Assembly: GCF_018919175.1 (NCBI RefSeq)
Contig: NZ_JAHLQL010000002.1
Location: 124,001-188,000, forward strand
DNA: 64,000 bases
Reading direction: 5' to 3'
Source of the DNA: Clostridium simiarum
Lineage (GTDB): Bacteria > Bacillota > Clostridia > Clostridiales > Clostridiaceae
Translations under genes and position numbers: made by a program
Notes under the pieces: model-generated
Databases searched by the model: none
What the model was told of the DNA's origin: nothing
The model's input: the letters and a program-made list of their open reading frames with translations, nothing else
Shown: one piece after another, positions 34,989-45,185 of the stretch
How positions within the stretch are numbered: the first letter of the stretch is position 1
How the letters are laid out: every line of letters begins with the position of its first letter

Positions 34989-35699
34989 ATGATAGAAGCA
35001 AATCATTTATATTATGCAAATCACCCTATTATGTGGATTGTATCTATAATAGGTATATCTGTTGTATTAATTCAATCTGTACTAATACTCAGAAAGTCAA
35101 TTAAAGCGGGTTTAGATATGGGAATGGATTATTCTAAAATTAAGAAAGGTATTAAGACAAGTGCAATCGGTAGTATCGGCCCAGCATTAGGTGTCGTTGG
35201 AAGTTTACTGGCTCTATTAGTTACTATGGGATCTCCTGTATCTGCATTTAGATTAAGTGTAATTGGAGGTTCTAACTTTGAAGCTATGGCAGCCAACTTT
35301 GGAGCTAAAGCTTTAGGATCAGAACTATCTACTAATATGACTCCTGTAGTATTTACAAATGCTCTATGGGCCATGGCATTAGGATCAATTGGATGGATAA
35401 TATTTGTGTTTTTATTTGGACATAAAATGGATAAAGTAAATAACTTATTAACAAGTGGAAGAAAAGCATTATTACCAGCAGTTAGTATAGGAGCTATGCT
35501 CGGATCTTTTGCATACTTTAATGTTGGTAATTATCTAAAATTTAAGACAAATCCTGATGTAACAATTTCTGCAATCTCAGGTCTAGTTATTATGATGCTT
35601 TGCTTGAAATTAGGAGAAAAAAAGTTTAAATGGCTAAAAGATTGGGCTCTAACAATTGCAATGTTTGGAGGAGCAATTATTGGAACTTTAACATTTTAA
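34989..35699 (+). CDS. Six-helix membrane protein, DUF5058 type
   Basis: 236 residues with about six membrane segments (near 13-33, 55-78, 127-148, 160-180, 190-205 and 215-234). The opening NHLYYANHPIMWIVSIIGI and the loop GGSNFEAMAANFGAKALGSE fit the DUF5058 family as I recall it. GGAGG lies 6 bp before the ATG. The partner membrane protein follows after 21 bp, and two M20 hydrolases follow that. Together they suggest a small transporter for a peptide or acylated amino acid whose product the hydrolases cut. Confidence 0.6.
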   Translation: MIEANHLYYANHPIMWIVSIIGISVVLIQSVLILRKSIKAGLDMGMDYSKIKKGIKTSAIGSIGPALGVVGSLLALLVTMGSPVSAFRLSVIGGSNFEAMAANFGAKALGSELSTNMTPVVFTNALWAMALGSIGWIIFVFLFGHKMDKVNNLLTSGRKALLPAVSIGAMLGSFAYFNVGNYLKFKTNPDVTISAISGLVIMMLCLKLGEKKFKWLKDWALTIAMFGGAIIGTLTF

Positions 35700-35720
35700 A
35701 ATAAAGGGGGACTACGATAG

Positions 35721-36395
35721 ATGAAAGTTTATGATAAATATATTAAGGATATTACAAAGATTGGTAGATTTACTATGCTTCTTGGACTGGTTGTAAGTTT
35801 TCTTCCTCCATTGGTTATGACTTTGGTATTTGGATTTAATCCTGGACTTGGAGCGATTTTAGCTGGAGCAATTTCCCAGATATCAGTTTCTGGAGCTTTT
35901 TATTTTAGTGAACCTATTAGTTATTTTCCTATTGTTGGTAGGGCTGGACTATATATGGGGTTTCTGTCAGGAAATTTAGTAAATATGAGAATACCAGCAG
36001 CTGTATCCGCCTTAGAAGGATCAGGTTATAAGTCAGGTACTGATGAAGGAGCAATTATGGGGACTATAGGAATAGGAGTCTCTATATGGGTAGGTATCAT
36101 ATTTTTATTATTATCTGTATTTGCTGGGCAGACTTTGCTAGCTAATTTGCCTGAGTCTATTAGTAGAATGTTGTCTCTTATTATTCCTGCATTATTTGGT
36201 GGCGTCTTTGCTCAATTCGCATTAAAATCACCAAAGTCAGGTATATTTGCTCTTACTATTGCTTTTGTAATGACAAAGATTGTTGATATTATTCCAGGTA
36301 AACCATCGTTTATTGTTACTCTAGTTTCAGTATTTGCCACAATTGCATTTGCTAAGAGACAATTAATTAGGAAAATAGATAATAAAGAAGCTTAA
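35721..36395 (+). CDS. Membrane protein, partner of the preceding gene
   Basis: 224 residues with five or six hydrophobic segments (near 15-36, 42-62, 72-90, 108-132, 148-175 and 195-212). A central Gly-rich part has MGTIGIGVSIWVGIIFLLLS. GGGGGAC before the ATG is a fair ribosome site. It is always likely to be produced with the DUF5058-type protein because of the 21-bp spacing. Family not recognised; a two-subunit transporter is the simplest reading. Confidence 0.55.
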   Translation: MKVYDKYIKDITKIGRFTMLLGLVVSFLPPLVMTLVFGFNPGLGAILAGAISQISVSGAFYFSEPISYFPIVGRAGLYMGFLSGNLVNMRIPAAVSALEGSGYKSGTDEGAIMGTIGIGVSIWVGIIFLLLSVFAGQTLLANLPESISRMLSLIIPALFGGVFAQFALKSPKSGIFALTIAFVMTKIVDIIPGKPSFIVTLVSVFATIAFAKRQLIRKIDNKEA

Positions 36396-36598
36396 ATTAG
36401 TTTATAACAATGTAGTATTAGAGCAGTTAGTAATAATAAAGTAAAGGGTTAAAAAATTATATGATTTAAAAAATTCGTGTTATTTCAAAGCATTGAGGAT
36501 AGTAAAAAAATAATTAAAAATTAAGATGTAATGTTGGGTAGGAAAGTATTTAATTTTCTACAAAATATTATAACTAGATTATATAAGGAGGTATAAGG

Positions 36599-37723
36599 TT
36601 GAATAAGGAAAGATTATTAAATAATCTAGTTGAAATGTTAAAAATTCATTCACCTTCAAAAAAAGAAGGAGAGTATGCAAAATATCTTGTTAATTTATTA
36701 AAAGAAATGGGTGCCTTAATATACTTGGACAAAGGGTATCTAGAATATGGTGGGGATTCACCTTCAATAATAGCTAAGTTTCCTGGTGATGTAGAAGGTG
36801 AAGGGGTAACCCTTGCTGCCCATATGGATGTTGTAGAGCCTAATTTAAATGTAAAACCCATAGTAGATGGTAATATAATTAGAACAGATGGAACAACCAC
36901 ATTAGGTGGAGATGATAAAGCAGGAATAGCAAGTATTATAGAAGTTTTGAGAACCATCAAAGAGGAAAATATCTCACATGAGGACATTTATATTGTTTTA
37001 ACACCCTGTGAAGAGATCGGTATGCTTGGCGCTAAGTATTTTGATTGGACAAAGGTATCAGAAGCTATGCTACCTGCAAAGAATATGATTGTTGTTGATA
37101 ACTCTGGAAAAGCTGGGCTTATTGCACATACTGCTCCAAGCAAATATGATATTGAAATTTGTTTTCAAGGTAAAAAGGCTCATGCTGGCATAGAGCCTGA
37201 AAAGGGAATCAATGCTATAAGCGTGGCATCTTATGCTTTATCCCGTATGAATATAGGTAGAATTGATGATTTAACAACATCTAATATTTCGAAAATAAGC
37301 TCTGAGTTTCCATCAAATGTAGTCCCTGATGTATGCAGGATTACTGGAGAAGTAAGAGGTCATTCTGAAGATAAGATTTTAGAGATTATTGAATTGTATA
37401 AAAAAATATGTGATGAATCCGTTGAAAAACTTGGTGGTAGCTATAAACTAGATTATAAGTGTGATTATCCAGCATTAAAACCAAAGGATAATTTGATTTT
37501 TGCAAAGCAATTTGCTAAGGTATATGAAAAGTTAAATGTTCCCTGTGAGCTTAAGATTATTGGAGGAGGATCAGATAGTAATATATTTGCAAAACAAGGA
37601 TTTAACTCAATTATTATTGGAGTTGGAATGAACAATGTACATACTGTTGAAGAGTATTTAGAAATTGATGAATTACTGAAAACAACAGAGGCTATTGTTA
37701 GATATATAAAAAGGAATGATTAA
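36599..37723 (+). CDS. M20 metallopeptidase, tripeptidase T-like
   Basis: 374 residues from TTG 36599, fixed by AAGGAGGT seven bases upstream. The two-zinc M20 motifs are complete: AAHMDVV (His ligand and Asp), TTLGGDDKAG (bridging Asp), PCEEIGMLGA (catalytic Glu-Glu) and a final GGGSDSNIF with HTVEEY. The inserted dimerisation domain lies near 180-290 (KKAHAGIEPEKGINA). It would cleave small peptides or acyl-amino acids in the cytosol. It is 200 bp behind the membrane protein pair and 3 bp before the second M20 gene. Confidence 0.85.
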   Translation: MNKERLLNNLVEMLKIHSPSKKEGEYAKYLVNLLKEMGALIYLDKGYLEYGGDSPSIIAKFPGDVEGEGVTLAAHMDVVEPNLNVKPIVDGNIIRTDGTTTLGGDDKAGIASIIEVLRTIKEENISHEDIYIVLTPCEEIGMLGAKYFDWTKVSEAMLPAKNMIVVDNSGKAGLIAHTAPSKYDIEICFQGKKAHAGIEPEKGINAISVASYALSRMNIGRIDDLTTSNISKISSEFPSNVVPDVCRITGEVRGHSEDKILEIIELYKKICDESVEKLGGSYKLDYKCDYPALKPKDNLIFAKQFAKVYEKLNVPCELKIIGGGSDSNIFAKQGFNSIIIGVGMNNVHTVEEYLEIDELLKTTEAIVRYIKRND

Positions 37724-37726
37724 TAT

Positions 37727-39064
37727 ATGGGTATGAGTAAAGAAATAATGAAAGCTAAAGTAATTTCTACTATTGATGAAAATCGGCATTTGATTTTTCA
37801 AATAGGTAGAAAGATCTATGAAAACCCTGAGCTTGGTTATAAAGAGTTTAAAACTACAAAACTTGTGAAGGAGTTTTTTGAAAAGGAATTAAATCTTGAG
37901 GTGGTAGATGGTATTGCCTATACTGGTTGCAGAGCCAAGATAAATGATGATAAATCTGGCCCAAAAATTGCAGTTTTAGGTGAGTTAGATGGTATAGTTT
38001 GCAATGATCATCAAGATTCTTTAAGCTCGGGAGCTTCTCATACTTGCGGACATAATATACAAATTGCAGGAATGCTAGGTATAGCAATTGGTCTTATAAA
38101 ATCAGGTGTATATAAAGAGCTAGGTGGTAAGATTGATTTTATTGCAACTCCTGCAGAAGAATTTATAGAGATAGATTATAGAAGCAAACTCAAAGAAAAA
38201 GGAGTTATTCAATATTTTGGAGGGAAACAGGAATTAATAAGAAATGGTGCTTTCGATGACGTGGATATGGCAGTTATGTTCCATGCTTTAGATACTGGCG
38301 ATAAAAAAGTATTAGTGGGACCTGTAAGTAACGGATTTATCGGAAAAGATATTCGATTTATTGGTAGAGAAGCTCATGCGGGTAATGCTCCATATAAAGG
38401 AGTAAATGCACTTAATGCAGCATTACTTGCTATAAACAACATCAATGCTCAAAGGGAAACCTTTGAAGACAGTGATAAAGTAAGGATTCACCCAATTATA
38501 ACAAAGGGTGGAGACATTGTAAATGTGGTACCTGCTGATGTTCGAATGGAATCATATACAAGGGCAAGAACTGTACAGGCAATGGTAGATGCAAATAAAA
38601 AAGTTAATAGGGCATTAATTGCTGGAGCTATGGCTGTAGGTGCTAATATTGAAATAAAAGAATTACCAGGATACTTGCCAATTTTAAAACATCAACAGAT
38701 GGAAGATATATTATTTGAGAATTTAATAGGTCTTGAAATTACAAAAGACGATATAATACAAGGAGGAGACTTCACCGGTTCTTTTGATTTAGGTGATGTG
38801 TCTCATATTATGCCAACTTTACATCCTATGTTTGGTGGAATAAGGGGAGAGCTTCATTCAAAAGATTATTGTATAGTTGATGAAGAATATATTTATTTAG
38901 AGCCAGCTAAGGCATTAGCTTTAACTATAATAGATTTACTTTTTGATGACGCAAAAGAAGCTAAAAATATTCTTAAAGACTTTGTTCCTGCCATGACAAA
39001 AGAAGAATATCTAAATTTCATGAATTCAAATGACAAGCTTATAAAAAGAGAGTTCTTAGAGTAA
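37727..39064 (+). CDS. M20D amidohydrolase (AbgB-like)
   Basis: 445 residues. AVLGELDGI and SHTCGHNIQ give the M20D metal-binding pattern (Cys-Gly-His-Asn), ATPAEEF the Glu pair, and REAHAGNAPYKGVNALNAAL the dimer-domain His. The C-terminal ligand region is MPTLHPMFGG. The closest functional type is p-aminobenzoyl-glutamate or other N-acyl amino acid hydrolase. The preceding peptidase stops 3 bp upstream, so both are co-expressed. It ends before a strong terminator. Substrate inferred from family only. Confidence 0.8.
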   Translation: MGMSKEIMKAKVISTIDENRHLIFQIGRKIYENPELGYKEFKTTKLVKEFFEKELNLEVVDGIAYTGCRAKINDDKSGPKIAVLGELDGIVCNDHQDSLSSGASHTCGHNIQIAGMLGIAIGLIKSGVYKELGGKIDFIATPAEEFIEIDYRSKLKEKGVIQYFGGKQELIRNGAFDDVDMAVMFHALDTGDKKVLVGPVSNGFIGKDIRFIGREAHAGNAPYKGVNALNAALLAINNINAQRETFEDSDKVRIHPIITKGGDIVNVVPADVRMESYTRARTVQAMVDANKKVNRALIAGAMAVGANIEIKELPGYLPILKHQQMEDILFENLIGLEITKDDIIQGGDFTGSFDLGDVSHIMPTLHPMFGGIRGELHSKDYCIVDEEYIYLEPAKALALTIIDLLFDDAKEAKNILKDFVPAMTKEEYLNFMNSNDKLIKREFLE

Positions 39065-39077
39065 ATATAAAGATAAC

Positions 39078-39120
39078 AAAGAGCCATAAGATAAAGGATA
39101 TCTTATGGCTCTTTAATTAA
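39078..39120 (+). terminator. Terminator behind the M20 pair
   Basis: AAAGAGCCATAAGATA (39078-39093) pairs perfectly with 39099-39114 around a 5-nt loop. The remaining 250 bp before oppD hold no gene; GGGGGATAG near 39262 is followed by a seven-codon frame only. Confidence 0.75.
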
Positions 39121-39365
39121 ATAAAAAACGCATCTAAAATTCAGAATAATATGTAAATTCACAAAGTTCATTTATAATAGTCATCATTTCTGGAAATATT
39201 CCATATATTATTATAATAAAAAATATTTATTAAAGTACTAAAAGAATCATCATAAAAAAGGGGGATAGATATTGAGTTTCTTAAACTTAGATTAATGTTT
39301 CAACATAGGACTATTCTCAAATTTATGTAATAAGCTAATAAATATATTGAGAAAGGAAATGTGAA

Positions 39366-40367
39366 ATGGAAAATGAGACCATATTAGAAATCAAAGATTT
39401 GCATACTGGATTTAGAATTAATGATGAGTACTTTGATGCAGTAGATGGAGTTTCTTTAAAATTAAATAGAAATGAATTGCTAGCAATAGTTGGAGAATCT
39501 GGATGTGGCAAAAGTACCATTGCTAACTCCATAGTTGGGTTACATAATAGTACTTTTACTAGAGTAAGTGGAGAAATAATTTATAAAGGGGAAAATATTA
39601 TAAAATACTCAGAAGAAAAATTTAATAAGATTAGAGGTAAAGAAATTGGATTTATTTTTCAAGATCCCCTAGCATCTTTAAACCCACTACACAAAATTGG
39701 GAGGCAAATAGAAGAATCTCTAATATATCATACTGATTTAAACAAAAAACAAAGGCGTAAGAGAATGCTAGATTTATTAGATCAAGTAGGAATTATAAAA
39801 CCTGAAAAAACTGCTGAACAGTTTCCTCATGAATTATCTGGAGGTATGAGGCAAAGGGTATTGATAGCTATTGCTCTTTCCTGTAAACCTAACATTATAA
39901 TAGCAGATGAACCTACTACAGCACTAGATGTTACTATACAGGCTCAGATATTAGACTTATTAGCAGAACTTCAAAAAGAGATTAATGCAGGAATTATACT
40001 TATAACCCATGATTTGGGAGTGGTTGCACAGAACGCAGATAGGGTTGCTGTTATGTATGCAGGACAAATTGTAGAGTTAGCTGATGCGAAAGAACTTTTT
40101 AACAATCCTCTTCATCCTTATACTAAATCATTACTACAATCTATACCAAATTCAGATTTAGTAGGAAAAGAATTACATGTAATACGAGGTATGGTTCCTT
40201 CATTAGAAAAATTGCCACGAAAAGGCTGTAGATTTGCAGAAAGGATTCCGTGGATTTCAGAGTCAGAACATGAAGAGAACCCAGAACTTCATGAAGTTTT
40301 AAAAGGACACTTTGTAAGGTGTACCTGTTGGAAAAACTTTTACTTTGAAAATGAAGTGGGGTGTTAA
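39366..40367 (+). CDS. oppD: Oligopeptide ABC transporter ATPase OppD
   Basis: 333 residues. Walker A GESGCGKST, signature LSGGMRQR, Walker B IIIADEPTTALD and the H-loop ITHDLGVV are all present. The C-terminal oligopeptide domain has HPYTKSLLQSIP and Cys in GCRF and VRCTCW, where related proteins bind an Fe-S cluster (some of the usual Cys are missing). It energises uptake of peptides with OppF. First gene of oppDFBCA; the second ATPase begins 1 bp after its stop. Substrate may be peptides destined for the M20 enzymes upstream. Confidence 0.92.
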   Translation: MENETILEIKDLHTGFRINDEYFDAVDGVSLKLNRNELLAIVGESGCGKSTIANSIVGLHNSTFTRVSGEIIYKGENIIKYSEEKFNKIRGKEIGFIFQDPLASLNPLHKIGRQIEESLIYHTDLNKKQRRKRMLDLLDQVGIIKPEKTAEQFPHELSGGMRQRVLIAIALSCKPNIIIADEPTTALDVTIQAQILDLLAELQKEINAGIILITHDLGVVAQNADRVAVMYAGQIVELADAKELFNNPLHPYTKSLLQSIPNSDLVGKELHVIRGMVPSLEKLPRKGCRFAERIPWISESEHEENPELHEVLKGHFVRCTCWKNFYFENEVGC

Positions 40368-40368
40368 A

Positions 40369-41310
40369 ATGGGTTTTTTAAAAATAGATAATTTAAAAGT
40401 TCACTTTCCTATTCGTGGAGGAATCTTTAATACTATACAAGATTATACCCGTGCTGTAGATGGAGTATCACTTTCAATTGAAGATGGAAAAACATATGGA
40501 CTTATAGGAGAGTCAGGATCAGGAAAAACTACTATTGGAAAAACTATTGTAGGATTAGAGAATCCTACAGAAGGTAAAATTTTATATAATGATCAAATAG
40601 TAAATACAAAGAGATTGAGGAAAAAGACTGGATACAATAAGGAAGTTCAAATGATATTTCAAGATGTTTTATCTAGCTTAGATCCTAAAAAAAGAATTAG
40701 AGATATAATAGCAGAGCCCATTCGAAATTATGAAAAGTTAACTAAAGAAGAAGAATTAGAAAAAATTTTAACTTTATTAAATATAGTTGGAATGCCCTCA
40801 GATGCTTTGTATAAGTATCCTTACGAATTTTCAGGAGGGCAACGTCAAAGAATAGGTGTAGCTAGAGCTGTATCTTTAAATCCGAAACTTATTGTAGCAG
40901 ATGAACCGGTTTCGGCTCTTGATTTATCAATCCAAGCTCAAGTATTAAACTTTTTAAAAGATGTGCAAAGAGATTTTAATTTAAGCTATCTTTTTATATC
41001 TCATGATTTAGGAGTAGTTAAACATATGTGTGATTATATTTATATTATGCATAGAGGAAGATTTGTAGAGACAGGTACAAGGGATGATATATATAATAAT
41101 CCTCAACATATTTACACAAAAAGACTAATAGCTGCTATACCAGAAATTTCTGTTAATGATAGAGGGAAAGCTCGAGAGGAACGAATTAAAGTGGAAGAAG
41201 AATATGATAAAAAAGAAAAGCTGTTTTATGATGAAAATGGTAGAGCCTTTGATCTAATTAAAATTTCTGAAACTCACTATGTATCAGTAAGAGAAAAGGG
41301 GGATCTATAA
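40369..41310 (+). CDS. oppF: Oligopeptide ABC transporter ATPase OppF
   Basis: 313 residues from ATG 40369 (GGGGTG before it); a longer frame from 40345 overlaps oppD and is less likely. Walker A GESGSGKTT, signature FSGGQRQR, Walker B LIVADEPVSALD, H-loop ISHDLGVV. C-terminal HIYTKRLIAAIP is the oligopeptide-family extension, and the protein ends in a charged tail. Works as a heterodimer with OppD on the membrane subunits OppB and OppC that follow. Confidence 0.92.
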   Translation: MGFLKIDNLKVHFPIRGGIFNTIQDYTRAVDGVSLSIEDGKTYGLIGESGSGKTTIGKTIVGLENPTEGKILYNDQIVNTKRLRKKTGYNKEVQMIFQDVLSSLDPKKRIRDIIAEPIRNYEKLTKEEELEKILTLLNIVGMPSDALYKYPYEFSGGQRQRIGVARAVSLNPKLIVADEPVSALDLSIQAQVLNFLKDVQRDFNLSYLFISHDLGVVKHMCDYIYIMHRGRFVETGTRDDIYNNPQHIYTKRLIAAIPEISVNDRGKAREERIKVEEEYDKKEKLFYDENGRAFDLIKISETHYVSVREKGDL

Positions 41311-41311
41311 G

Positions 41312-42277
41312 ATGTGGAAAACAGTAGTGCGTAGAGTATTATTAATGATACCTCAGCTTTTAATATTAAGTGTAATTGTTTTTGGTTTTGGGAAAATGAT
41401 GCCAGGAGATCCTTTTACTGGATTAATAAGTGGTGATATGGATCCTTTGGTCATTGAGCAACTAAAAGAAAAGGCGGGACTAAATGATCCTATCCCCGTT
41501 CAATATAAAAACTGGATGGTTAAAATTCTTAGAGATGGTGATTTTGGAAAATCTTACACACAAAAGGTACCAGTTGCTAACATTATTGGTGAGAGAGCAA
41601 AGAACACTTTATGGTTATCTCTATTAACTTTGATTTTAACTTACTTAATAGCGATACCACTAGGTATTTATGCTGGAAGATATCAAAATTCAAAATTCGA
41701 TAAGGGTGTTATAGTATATAATTTCATAAGTTATGCTATACCTACATTTGTATTAAGTCTTATATTTATTTTAATATTTGGATATAAGTTAGGATGGTTC
41801 CCTACTACGGGATCTGTAGAAATTGGGATACAAAAAGGGACATTTGCATACTATAAAAGTAAAATGTATCATATGATTTTACCTGCAATTACAGCTGCCG
41901 TGTTGAGGACAACTGGAACGATACAATATTTACGAAATGAAGTAATTGATGCAAAAGGTCAAGATTATGTAAAAACTGCTAGAAGTAAGGGTGTACCTAT
42001 AAATAAAGTTTATTCTCACCATATATTTAGAAACTCATTACTACCTGTTGCAGCATTTTTTGGATTTACTATTATGGGACTTTTGAGTGGTTCTATATTT
42101 ATTGAAACTATTTTTAGTTATACAGGAATGGGTGAATTATTTATTACATCAATAAATAGTAGGGATTATTCAGTTATGAATGCCTTGGTTCTATTATTTG
42201 GATTTTTAACATTAATGGGAAGCTTATTGTCTGATATAATCATGACAATTGTTGATCCAAGAATAAGAATAGAATAG
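41312..42277 (+). CDS. oppB: Peptide ABC transporter permease OppB
   Basis: 321 residues, about six membrane helices, beginning VRRVLLMIPQLLILSVIVF. The EAA coupling loop is DYVKTARSKGVPINKVYSHH. GGGGGATC before the ATG and a 1-bp gap to oppF show tight coupling. It pairs with OppC to form the channel. Confidence 0.92.
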   Translation: MWKTVVRRVLLMIPQLLILSVIVFGFGKMMPGDPFTGLISGDMDPLVIEQLKEKAGLNDPIPVQYKNWMVKILRDGDFGKSYTQKVPVANIIGERAKNTLWLSLLTLILTYLIAIPLGIYAGRYQNSKFDKGVIVYNFISYAIPTFVLSLIFILIFGYKLGWFPTTGSVEIGIQKGTFAYYKSKMYHMILPAITAAVLRTTGTIQYLRNEVIDAKGQDYVKTARSKGVPINKVYSHHIFRNSLLPVAAFFGFTIMGLLSGSIFIETIFSYTGMGELFITSINSRDYSVMNALVLLFGFLTLMGSLLSDIIMTIVDPRIRIE

Positions 42278-42289
42278 GAGGCGGTAAAT

Positions 42290-43249
42290 ATGGGTAAAGA
42301 AGATATTGATGTAAAGGCTATTGCCTCCAAAGCAGGTGCAAAAGATATTGGATCCCAAATAGATGAAAAAAAATTAAAATCAATTAGTGAAGTTCCATCG
42401 TTTTGGAAGGTACTTAAAAAAGAATTTAAAGCTGATAAACTAGCAAAAGTATGTCTTGTTATTTTACTTATAATATTAGCATCTGTATTAATAGGTTCTT
42501 TAATTATAGATCAAAATGAAGTTATGAAGATAAACCTAAGAAATCGATATAAGGCTCCAGGGGCAGAATTTATTTTAGGAACAGATATAGGGGGAAGGTC
42601 AATTGCAGGTCAATTGTTAATAGGGGGAAGGAATTCTATTTTAATAGGTTTTGCAGTTACTATAATAACCTCTGCAGTGGGCATAATTGTTGGTTTGATT
42701 GTAGGTTACCATGGTGGAATGGTAGATAATATAATAATGAGAATATGTGATTTTATTTCGATTCTACCAACCACATTACTCATAATTACATTTGTAGTGG
42801 TTATCCCAAGTTATACCATGTGGCATTTTATATTTATAATGAGTGTGTTTTATTGGGTTGGGATGGCTAGATTGGTAAGAAGTAAAGCTTTATCAGAAAG
42901 CAGGAGAGATTATGTAAATGCATCTAAGATAATGGGAACAAGTAATTTAAAGATTATGTACGGTAGTATTTTACCTAATATTAGCTCCATTATAATTGTA
43001 GATTTAATTTTAAGCTTTGCTGGTAATATTGGAATTGAAACTGGATTATCATTCTTAGGATTTGGGTTACCACCATCGACGCCGTCCCTAGGAACATTAG
43101 TTTCTTATGCTAGAACTCCAGGAGCAATGTCAAATAAGTTATGGCTATGGTTACCTGCATCATTATTAATATTAGTGATGATGTTGTGTATAAATTACGT
43201 CGGTCAAGCAGTTAGAAGGGCTTCTGACGCAAAGCAAAGATTAGGATAG
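42290..43249 (+). CDS. oppC: Peptide ABC transporter permease OppC
   Basis: 319 residues. An N-terminal cytoplasmic tail of about 50 residues is followed by the first helix (VCLVILLIILASVLIGSLII), then a periplasmic-type insert with LGTDIGGRS and five further helices. The EAA loop is DYVNASKIMGTSNLKIMYG. AGGAGG precedes the ATG. The long N-terminal tail is typical of OppC. Confidence 0.92.
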   Translation: MGKEDIDVKAIASKAGAKDIGSQIDEKKLKSISEVPSFWKVLKKEFKADKLAKVCLVILLIILASVLIGSLIIDQNEVMKINLRNRYKAPGAEFILGTDIGGRSIAGQLLIGGRNSILIGFAVTIITSAVGIIVGLIVGYHGGMVDNIIMRICDFISILPTTLLIITFVVVIPSYTMWHFIFIMSVFYWVGMARLVRSKALSESRRDYVNASKIMGTSNLKIMYGSILPNISSIIIVDLILSFAGNIGIETGLSFLGFGLPPSTPSLGTLVSYARTPGAMSNKLWLWLPASLLILVMMLCINYVGQAVRRASDAKQRLG

Positions 43250-43267
43250 AATAAAGGGGGAAGAAAA

Positions 43268-45085
43268 ATGAAAAAAAGATTAAAACTTCTTGTTCCATTA
43301 CTATTAGCATCAACAATGTTATTAGCAGCATGTAATAAAGATAAACCTGATGGAGGGGATGGATCTGCTATAGGTGGGTCAGAGGAGGAAACCTTATTAA
43401 AAATAGAACTTCCACATCCGGCAGTTCTTCAGAAAGAAGGAAAAACAGTTGGAGGAACACTTAACGTGGCATTAGTTACAGATACACCTTTTGAAGGTAT
43501 CTTTAACACTTTTTTATACTCAAATAAGTCAGATTCTCAACTAATGGGTCCTATGCTTGGGTCATTTATGAAAAGTGGAAAAAACTTTGAAATCGTTAAC
43601 GGTGGATATTGTGACGTTGAATTTAACAAAGAAGCCAAAAAAGCAACTTATAAAATTCATAAAGATTTAACTTGGAGTGATGGAGTTCCAGTAACTTCTG
43701 ATGACTTAATCTTTGTTTATGAATCTATTGCACATAAAGATTATAAGGGAGTAAGATATGACTCAGATTATAAAAATGTTATAGGTATTGAAGAATATAA
43801 TAAGGGCACTGCAGAAACTATATCAGGACTTAAAAGGATTGATGATAAAACATTAGAAGTATCTTTTAAAAAATATTATCCAGGAATACTCTGGGGTGCA
43901 GGTTTAACATTTAATGCTGAGCCAAAACACTATTTAAAAGATATTCCAATACAAGATATGGAAGCTCATGATAAAGTTAGAGTAAAGCCATTATCTTGCG
44001 GACCATTTGTAGTTTCTAATATTGTTCCAGGAGAATCTGTTGAATATGTTCCTAATCCACACTGGTTTGGAGAAAAACCTAAAGTTGATAAAATTGTTTA
44101 TAAAAGAACAAGCCCAGATACAATAGTAGAAGCATTAAAAGCAGGAACATTTGATGTGGTTGATGAAATTAATGTAGATGCTTATAATGAGTATAAAGAT
44201 TTAAGTAATATTGAATTGTTATCTCAAATACAAAGATCTTATGGATATATAGGATTTAAATTGGGTAAATGGGATAATGAAGCTAAAGAAGTGATAGTAG
44301 ATCCAACGAAAAAAATGTCTGATGTTAAATTAAGACAGGCAATGGCTTATGGTATGGATACCAAGGAGATAGCTGAAGTGTTCTACAATGGTTTAAGATT
44401 ACCTGCTAACTCTGTAATAGATCCAGCACACGCTACTTTTTGGAACTCAAAGTTAGCCACATATAATTATAATCCAGAAAAAGCAAAAAAAATACTTGAT
44501 GATGCTGGCTATAAAGATGTAGACGGTGATGGAATGAGAGAAGATCCAAAAGGAAATAAGCTAAAAATTAATTTCCTTTCAATGTCAGGTGGAGAAATTG
44601 CTGAACCATTAGCCCAGTTCTTCGTTCAAGGTTGGAAGGATATAGGACTTGATGTAGGATTACAAAATGGTAGATTAGTAGATATGAACGCTTTTTATGA
44701 TATGGTTGAACAGGATAATGAAGAAATAGATATATTCATGGGTGGATGGGGTACAGGATCCAATCCAGATCCATCAGGATTATACGGAAGAGACGCTCAA
44801 TTCAACTATACAAGATTTGCCAGTGAAGAAAATGATAAATTGTTAGGGGCTATTGCTTCTGAAGATGCATTTGGCAAAGATGGAGTTGATGAAGAATATT
44901 TAGTTAAGGCTTATCATGAATGGCAACAATATATTCATGATCAGGTTCCAGTAGCACCTACTAACTTTAGATATACAATAACAGTAACAAATAAGAGAGT
45001 TACCTCCTGGGATCTAAACACAGTTAGTGATTGGGGATGGGAGAAGATTGGTTTATTATCTGATACTCCTGAAAAAGCAAAATAG
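43268..45085 (+). CDS. oppA: Oligopeptide-binding lipoprotein OppA
   Basis: 605 residues. The signal peptide ends MLLAAC with the lipidated Cys22. The SBP-bac-5 fold follows: YKIHKDLTWSDGVPVTSDDL early, LRQAMAYGMDTKEIAEVFY in the middle and NYTRFASEEND near the end. GGGGGAAG lies before the ATG. It delivers extracellular peptides to OppBC. It ends the operon; a terminator relic lies 110 bp downstream. Confidence 0.92.
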   Translation: MKKRLKLLVPLLLASTMLLAACNKDKPDGGDGSAIGGSEEETLLKIELPHPAVLQKEGKTVGGTLNVALVTDTPFEGIFNTFLYSNKSDSQLMGPMLGSFMKSGKNFEIVNGGYCDVEFNKEAKKATYKIHKDLTWSDGVPVTSDDLIFVYESIAHKDYKGVRYDSDYKNVIGIEEYNKGTAETISGLKRIDDKTLEVSFKKYYPGILWGAGLTFNAEPKHYLKDIPIQDMEAHDKVRVKPLSCGPFVVSNIVPGESVEYVPNPHWFGEKPKVDKIVYKRTSPDTIVEALKAGTFDVVDEINVDAYNEYKDLSNIELLSQIQRSYGYIGFKLGKWDNEAKEVIVDPTKKMSDVKLRQAMAYGMDTKEIAEVFYNGLRLPANSVIDPAHATFWNSKLATYNYNPEKAKKILDDAGYKDVDGDGMREDPKGNKLKINFLSMSGGEIAEPLAQFFVQGWKDIGLDVGLQNGRLVDMNAFYDMVEQDNEEIDIFMGGWGTGSNPDPSGLYGRDAQFNYTRFASEENDKLLGAIASEDAFGKDGVDEEYLVKAYHEWQQYIHDQVPVAPTNFRYTITVTNKRVTSWDLNTVSDWGWEKIGLLSDTPEKAK

Positions 45086-45185
45086 TAAAATTTTAAGCTG
45101 AAAATATTGAATGAAATTCTCTTTTATAATGGAATGTAACTGATAGAATTAAATAATAATCTATATACAAATTAAAGTAAACAGG

